Assembly: GCA_947463845.1 (NCBI GenBank)
Contig: CANHUM010000034.1
Coordinates: 1 to 9,850, forward strand
Reading direction: 5' to 3'
DNA: 9,850 nucleotides
From: Comamonadaceae bacterium
GTDB lineage: Bacteria > Pseudomonadota > Gammaproteobacteria > Burkholderiales > Burkholderiaceae_C
In this document: positions 6,582 through 9,850 of the stretch, one piece after another
Numbering within the stretch: the first letter of the stretch is position 1
Layout: each line of letters starts with the position of its first letter
Made by a program: the position numbers and the translations under genes
Notes under the pieces: model-generated
Told to the model about the DNA's origin: nothing
The model's database searches: none
What the model saw: the letters and a program-made list of their open reading frames with translations, nothing else

Positions 6582-8315
6582 ATGAAATTTTGGCTGCGTG
6601 TTACCTTGATGTTACTGGGCGCTCAATGCGCATCGGCGCAAGCTGCCACGCCGCCAGCCGCGGCGCCCTCCAAACCGGCCGTCCAACAATCTGCGCTGGA
6701 TGCCGTGCTCTTTTACCAGCTCCTGCTGGGCGAGATGAACGTGCGCAGCGGCTCCCCCGGCAGCGGTTTTTCCATCATTCTGGATGCGGCTCGCAAAACC
6801 CGTGACCCTTTGGTGTTTCAAAGGGCTGTGGATGTGGCATTGCAGTCGCGCTCGGGAGATGCGGCGCTCCAGGCCGCACAAGCCTGGAAAAACACCATCC
6901 CCGAGTCCACTGAAGCCAATCGTTACCTGCTCCAGATCTTGCTGGCCCTGAACCGACTCGACGAGGCCGGGCAAGCATTGGCGGTGTCCATCCGGGAATT
7001 GCCAGCCCATGAACAAAATGGCGCTATTGCTTCGATCCCCAGGGTGTTCTCTCGCGTTCAGGACAAAAAACTGGCTGCAGACACGGTCGAAAAAGCGCTC
7101 CAGACGGCCTTGAAACAAAGTCATACTGCGGCCTCCAGCTGGACCACAGTGGGCCGCATGCGGCGTGAAGCGGGACAACTGGCCCTGGCTGTCGAGGCGA
7201 CTCGGCAAGGACTGCAGGCAGACGCCACAGCTTCTGGTCCACTGATCCTGGCCCTGAGCCTGGCCAACGCGGCACCCAATGATGTTTTTCCCTTGCTGCA
7301 GAAGGCCATGCAAGGACCTGTGCCGGCGGAGTTGCGTCTGGGCTACGCACGCTTGCTCATCGGCCAGCCCTCGTACCCTGAAGCTCTCAACCAATTGCAA
7401 AGACTCAATGTCGAACAACCTGCTTTCGCAGAAGGTTGGCTGGTACACGGCCTGCTCTTGCTCGAGACCGGAAAGTCGGACTTGGCAGAAAAGAAATTGC
7501 TCAAGCACATCGATTTGACCCAGTCTGCGGCAGACAAAACGGTGATCACGGGGCTTTCAGAATCCTTGATGGCTTTGGCGCAGATTGCCCAACGCAAAGG
7601 GCAATGGGCGCAAGCACAGCAATGGTTGGCGCAAGTACCGACCCATGCTGACCCCATCAAGCTGGCCAGTCGACAAGCCGATCTGCTCTCGCATCAAGGC
7701 CGGCTGGATGAGGCTCGGCTGACGCTGGAACGCATCCAGGCCAGCACACCCGAGCTGGCCATCCGCAAAACGCTGGTGCAGTCTCAATGGCTGCGCAACA
7801 ACCAGCAAGCCGCCAGCGCTTACACCTTGGTCAAGCAGGCTCTGGTCCAGCATTCGCAAAACACCGAACTGATGTCCGAGTTGGCCATGGTCTGCGAAAA
7901 ACTCAAGCGCTTTGACGAGATGGAAAGTTTGCTGCGCGAGCTCATGAAACGCAAACCCGATGATCCTCATGCGTTCAATGCCCTGGGTTACTCCCTCGCC
8001 GATCGGAACATCCGCTTGACAGAAGCCCGCCAACTGATCCAGCAAGCGCTGCAGCTGGCACCACAGGATGCATACATCCAGGACAGTCTGGGCTGGGTCG
8101 CTTACAGGCAAGGCCAATTTGCCGAAGCATTGCAAATTTTGCAAACAGCTTTCAAAGCCAAGCCCGATGCCGAAATCGCTGCGCATCTGGGAGAAGTTTT
8201 GTGGGTCATGGGACGCCGTGATGAGGCTGCGACCGTTTGGCGTGAAGGCTTGCTGCTGAAATCCGATAACGACACCCTGACTGAAACCCTCAAACGCTTT
8301 CAATTCAAACCATGA
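6582..8315 (+). CDS. Exported TPR-repeat protein, possible LbcA (PA4667) relative
   Basis: The 577-residue protein starts at ATG 6582 with MKFWLRVTLMLLGAQCASAQA, a typical Sec signal peptide with likely cleavage around residues 19-22, followed by an Ala/Pro linker. The rest is helical TPR-type repeat. The best-formed units are at about 460-570: HAFNALGYSLADRNIRLTEA, then DAYIQDSLGWVAYRQGQFAEAL, then EIAAHLGEVLWVMGRRDEA. The position directly upstream of lolB-ispE-tRNA-Gln matches the Pseudomonas TPR gene PA4667, known as LbcA, an outer-membrane lipoprotein that recruits the protease CtpA against peptidoglycan hydrolases. Orthology is inferred from position, size and repeat type. Here Cys16 is preceded by GAQ, not a good lipobox, so the protein looks periplasmic rather than lipid-anchored. 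Its stop overlaps a 15-codon mini-ORF leading into lolB. Protein-protein scaffolding is the safe general role. Confidence 0.9.
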   Translation: MKFWLRVTLMLLGAQCASAQAATPPAAAPSKPAVQQSALDAVLFYQLLLGEMNVRSGSPGSGFSIILDAARKTRDPLVFQRAVDVALQSRSGDAALQAAQAWKNTIPESTEANRYLLQILLALNRLDEAGQALAVSIRELPAHEQNGAIASIPRVFSRVQDKKLAADTVEKALQTALKQSHTAASSWTTVGRMRREAGQLALAVEATRQGLQADATASGPLILALSLANAAPNDVFPLLQKAMQGPVPAELRLGYARLLIGQPSYPEALNQLQRLNVEQPAFAEGWLVHGLLLLETGKSDLAEKKLLKHIDLTQSAADKTVITGLSESLMALAQIAQRKGQWAQAQQWLAQVPTHADPIKLASRQADLLSHQGRLDEARLTLERIQASTPELAIRKTLVQSQWLRNNQQAASAYTLVKQALVQHSQNTELMSELAMVCEKLKRFDEMESLLRELMKRKPDDPHAFNALGYSLADRNIRLTEARQLIQQALQLAPQDAYIQDSLGWVAYRQGQFAEALQILQTAFKAKPDAEIAAHLGEVLWVMGRRDEAATVWREGLLLKSDNDTLTETLKRFQFKP

Positions 8316-8359
8316 CCGTCACCCTCTGCGATATGGCAACCCGGTGGGCCAGGCCATGA
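8312..8359 (+). CDS. 15-codon mini-ORF bridging the TPR gene and lolB
   Basis: An ATG at 8312 overlaps the TPR gene stop as ATGA and opens a 15-residue frame, MTVTLCDMATRWARP, whose TGA (8357-8359) overlaps the lolB ATG (8356-8358), again as ATGA. It therefore fills the whole 40-nt gap between the two genes with overlaps at both ends. The peptide resembles nothing I know. A plausible role is to carry terminating ribosomes from the TPR gene to the lolB start, which lacks a Shine-Dalgarno sequence. It may equally be chance: short open frames are common and two ATGA junctions could coincide. Confidence 0.3.
   Translation: MTVTLCDMATRWARP
8333..8357 (+). promoter_or_regulatory. Hairpin covering the lolB start codon
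   Basis: ATGGC (8333-8337) can pair with GCCAT (8353-8357), and CCC (8340-8342) with GGG (8346-8348) inside it. The first two bases of the lolB ATG are in the outer stem. Ribosomes translating the mini-ORF would melt the hairpin, so it could make lolB translation depend on upstream translation. The stem is short and was judged by eye, without an energy calculation. Confidence 0.3.
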
Positions 8360-8844
8360 AGATTGAACGCTGGGCACGACTGGGCGTGTGGGTCTGGCTC
8401 GTGCTTTTGACCGCTTGCGCCACCCCTGAACCCAGGACTGTCCCCAGCAGCAACGAATGGTCGGGGCGCCTGGCCATACAGGTACTCAAAGATCCCCCCG
8501 AGTCCTTGAGTGCCAACTTCGAATTGCAGGGTTCTGCTCAAAGCGGCCAGATGGTCTTGCTCAGCCCGATTGGCACGAGCTTGGCACGCCTGCAGTGGCA
8601 AGCTGAGTATGCGCGTCTGGAACAAGGCCAGGAGCAAGTGGTCGGCACCAGCTTGCAAAACTTGGCAGCCCGTCTGACCGGCACAGATCTGCCCATCGCC
8701 GCATTGTTTGATTGGTTAGCAGGCAGGCCCTCAGAAGCATCGGGTTGGCAAGTCGACTTGTCATCCCATGCGCAAGGACGCATCACTGCCGAGCGACGCT
8801 TGCCTGCACCCGTGACGGTGTTACGCATTGTTCTGGACCGCTGA
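8356..8844 (+). CDS. lolB: Outer-membrane lipoprotein receptor LolB
   Basis: LolB takes lipoproteins from the periplasmic carrier LolA and inserts them into the outer membrane. The ATG at 8356 gives a lipoprotein signal peptide with a clear lipobox LTAC, so Cys21 would be the lipidated first residue. The mature part (142 residues) has the LolB pattern: EWSGRLAIQV near the start, GQMVLLSPIGTSLARLQWQ in the beta-sheet core, TDLPIAALFDWLAGRP, and GWQVDLSSHAQGRITAERRLPAPVTVLRIVLD at the end. At 162 residues it is shorter than E. coli LolB (about 207), losing mainly loop sequence, but the fold elements are in order. A GTG at 8344 would add four residues before the signal peptide and is less likely. 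The gene lies between the TPR gene and ispE, a neighbourhood shared with Pseudomonas. Confidence 0.92.
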   Translation: MKIERWARLGVWVWLVLLTACATPEPRTVPSSNEWSGRLAIQVLKDPPESLSANFELQGSAQSGQMVLLSPIGTSLARLQWQAEYARLEQGQEQVVGTSLQNLAARLTGTDLPIAALFDWLAGRPSEASGWQVDLSSHAQGRITAERRLPAPVTVLRIVLDR

Positions 8845-8870
8845 ACAACTGCCCATGCCATGGTGATAAT
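8842..8870 (+). promoter_or_regulatory. Candidate ispE promoter, leaderless spacing
   Basis: A -10-like GATAAT (8865-8870, 5/6) is followed by the 6 nt CGGGCC and the ispE ATG at 8877. With a 17-bp spacer the -35 position holds TGAACA (8842-8847, 4/6), overlapping the lolB stop codon. Transcription would begin at the A of the ATG. The 32-nt gap has no Shine-Dalgarno sequence. ispE may also be read through from lolB. Confidence 0.45.
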
Positions 8871-8876
8871 CGGGCC

Positions 8877-9722
8877 ATGAAATCACTCCTGGATGTGCCC
8901 GCGCCGGCCAAGCTGAATCTGTTTTTGCACATCACCGGGCGCCGCCCCGATGGCTACCACCTGCTTCAATCGGCGTTCATGTTGATCGACTGGTGCGACA
9001 CCTTGCATTTCGAAAAACGCTCAGGAGGCGCCATCAGCCGCGAAGATCTGAACGTGACTTTGCCGGCGCAAGACCTGATCACACGTGCAGCCCATTTGCT
9101 GCAACAACATACAGGCTGCACCGAGGGCGTCCACATCGCTGTTGAAAAACAAATTCCGGCTCAGGCGGGCATGGGGGGCGGCTCATCCGATGCCGCCACT
9201 TGCTTGCTGGCACTCAACCGCTTGTGGAGACTGAACCTGAACTTGTCCGCCCTGGAAAAATTGGGTCTGCAGCTGGGCGCGGATGTGCCTTTTTTCCTGC
9301 GCGGGCGCAATGCCTGGGTAGAAGGTGTGGGCGAAAGAATCACCCCCATCGACCTGCCTGCTGCCCGATTTTGGGTCGTCAAACCGCCTGAGGGCATCGA
9401 AACTTCCCGGATTTTTGCGGACCCAGCCCTCCAACGCGACACAATCGCTGCTACAATGTCGGTCTTTGCTGCAGGCGCATACGACTTTGGTCACAATGAC
9501 CTGCAACCCGTCGCTCAGGCCTTGTGCCCTGGTGTTGGACAAGCCCTTCAAGTGCTTGCCAGCGCTGGCATGAAAGCCAAAATGACGGGTTCTGGCAGTG
9601 CCGTGTTTGCCCATTGCATGGACAGCACCACGAAAGTTTCGGTCCCTGACCACTTTTTGGCCCGGCTTTGCAGCAATTTGGAGGCTCATCCTTTACTGGG
9701 TTGGGCGTCCAGCGATAGTTGA
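8877..9722 (+). CDS. ispE: 4-diphosphocytidyl-2-C-methyl-D-erythritol kinase IspE
   Basis: IspE is the GHMP kinase that phosphorylates 4-diphosphocytidyl-2-C-methylerythritol with ATP in the MEP route to isoprenoids. The 281-residue protein is full length. It has PAPAKLNLFLHITGRRPDGYH at 8-28 with catalytic Lys12, the glycine-rich ATP loop AGMGGGSSDAA at 97-107, catalytic Asp136 in GADVPFF, and the third GHMP motif KMTGSGSAVFA at 235-245. The ATG at 8877 gives MKSLLDVPAPAKLNLF, as in related proteins; the frame is open further upstream but there it overlaps lolB out of frame, so longer starts are rejected. It is followed after 34 nt by tRNA-Gln and probably then by prs beyond the window, as in Pseudomonas. 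Codons 191-194 contain a promoter-like TGCTACAAT. Confidence 0.97.
   Translation: MKSLLDVPAPAKLNLFLHITGRRPDGYHLLQSAFMLIDWCDTLHFEKRSGGAISREDLNVTLPAQDLITRAAHLLQQHTGCTEGVHIAVEKQIPAQAGMGGGSSDAATCLLALNRLWRLNLNLSALEKLGLQLGADVPFFLRGRNAWVEGVGERITPIDLPAARFWVVKPPEGIETSRIFADPALQRDTIAATMSVFAAGAYDFGHNDLQPVAQALCPGVGQALQVLASAGMKAKMTGSGSAVFAHCMDSTTKVSVPDHFLARLCSNLEAHPLLGWASSDS
9449..9457 (+). promoter_or_regulatory. Candidate extended -10 promoter inside ispE
   Basis: TGC-TACAAT combines the TGn extension with a 5/6 -10 hexamer; the same TACAAT hexamer precedes the CAU tRNA gene at the left end. Transcription would begin near 9464, about 290 nt before tRNA-Gln, giving a transcript that carries the ispE 3' end, the tRNA and probably prs. 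No -35 box is visible at 16-18 bp. It may simply be coding sequence (Ala-Ala-Thr-Met). Confidence 0.3.
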
Positions 9723-9731
9723 TCGGTCGGT

Positions 9732-9744
9732 CGCTGTTTCAGCG
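9732..9744 (+). other. Small hairpin between ispE and tRNA-Gln
   Basis: CGCTG-TTT-CAGCG forms a perfect 5-bp stem with a 3-nt loop, 9 nt after the ispE stop and 12 nt before the tRNA. No T-run follows, so it is not an intrinsic terminator. It could mark or shield a processing point in an ispE-tRNA transcript. Nothing else is recognisable in the 34-nt gap apart from the direct GGTCGGTCG repetition before it. Confidence 0.3.
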
Positions 9745-9756
9745 GTCAACCTGTGT

Positions 9757-9833
9757 AGGGGAGTCGCCAAGCTGGTTAAGGCACCGGATTTTGATTCCGG
9801 CATGCAAAGGTTCGAATCCTTTCTCCCCTGCCA
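9757..9833 (+). tRNA. tRNA-Gln (anticodon UUG)
   Basis: A 77-nt tRNA with encoded CCA (9831-9833). The acceptor is AGGGGAG/CTCCCCT with discriminator G; the anticodon stem is CCGGA/TCCGG around the loop TTTTGAT, giving anticodon UUG; the T arm is AAAGG/CCTTT with loop TTCGAAT. The weak first pair A1:U72, the GCCAAGC...AAGGCACCGG D arm and G73 fit tRNA-Gln recognised by glutaminyl-tRNA synthetase. It lies 34 nt after ispE on the same strand. The last 17 nt of the window after it hold nothing recognisable. Confidence 0.97.
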
Positions 9834-9850
9834 AATACGTTCACTCGTAC

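Noticed and set aside
6598..6629. Cys16 of the TPR protein as a lipoprotein cleavage site
   Set aside because: The preceding residues GAQ do not fit a lipobox and a normal signal peptidase I site follows; kept only as an open question.
6612..7508. Minus-strand frames opposite the TPR gene (also 7557-8303)
   Set aside because: The plus-strand reading has a signal peptide and TPR repeats; the opposite frames show nothing recognisable.
1..9850. Mobile element, defence system, CRISPR or other new multi-gene system
   Set aside because: All long frames on the sensible strands are ordinary housekeeping genes in a syntenic order; no direct repeat arrays, transposase, integrase or unusual composition was seen.

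Overview
The window is a compact stretch of core bacterial chromosome. The gene set, protein sequences and gene order suggest a betaproteobacterium of the Burkholderiales, most likely a member or relative of the Comamonadaceae (inferred from protein character and synteny remembered from that group; no search was run). It holds nine protein genes, two tRNA genes and almost no spare DNA. No stretch over 300 bases lacks a gene. I see no insertion sequence, prophage, CRISPR array, toxin-antitoxin or defence gene.

Layout. On the minus strand at the left edge, hrcA (heat-shock repressor) reads toward a tRNA gene with a CAU anticodon. Divergent from hrcA, and only 28 bp away, the plus-strand run nadK-recN-rapZ starts; its genes are 2-3 nt apart. 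A short REP-like hairpin separates rapZ from the convergent pair mutM-mutY, which is read on the minus strand and overlaps as TGATG. Divergent from mutM, the plus-strand run continues: a secreted tetratricopeptide-repeat (TPR) protein, lolB, ispE and a tRNA-Gln(UUG). The series TPR protein-lolB-ispE-tRNA-Gln resembles the Pseudomonas neighbourhood that continues into prs, so prs probably lies just past the right edge.

How the genes work together. nadK makes NADP+, recN repairs double-strand breaks, and mutM and mutY are two arms of the 8-oxoguanine (GO) repair system, so the middle of the window is rich in oxidative-damage and DNA-repair functions. lolB and the TPR protein act at the cell envelope. 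ispE makes isoprenoid precursors, which feed the undecaprenyl carrier used in envelope synthesis. hrcA controls chaperone genes that are not in this window.

I found no new multi-gene system. The points most worth a second look are small-scale. First, four genes (hrcA, nadK, the TPR gene, ispE) carry a -10-like hexamer exactly 6 nt before the ATG, the geometry of leaderless mRNAs. Second, a 15-codon mini-ORF bridges the TPR stop and the lolB start with ATGA overlaps at both ends, across a hairpin that covers the lolB ATG. Third, the RapZ C-terminus lacks the basic tail tied to small-RNA binding in E. coli. Fourth, a REP-like palindrome lies between the convergent genes.
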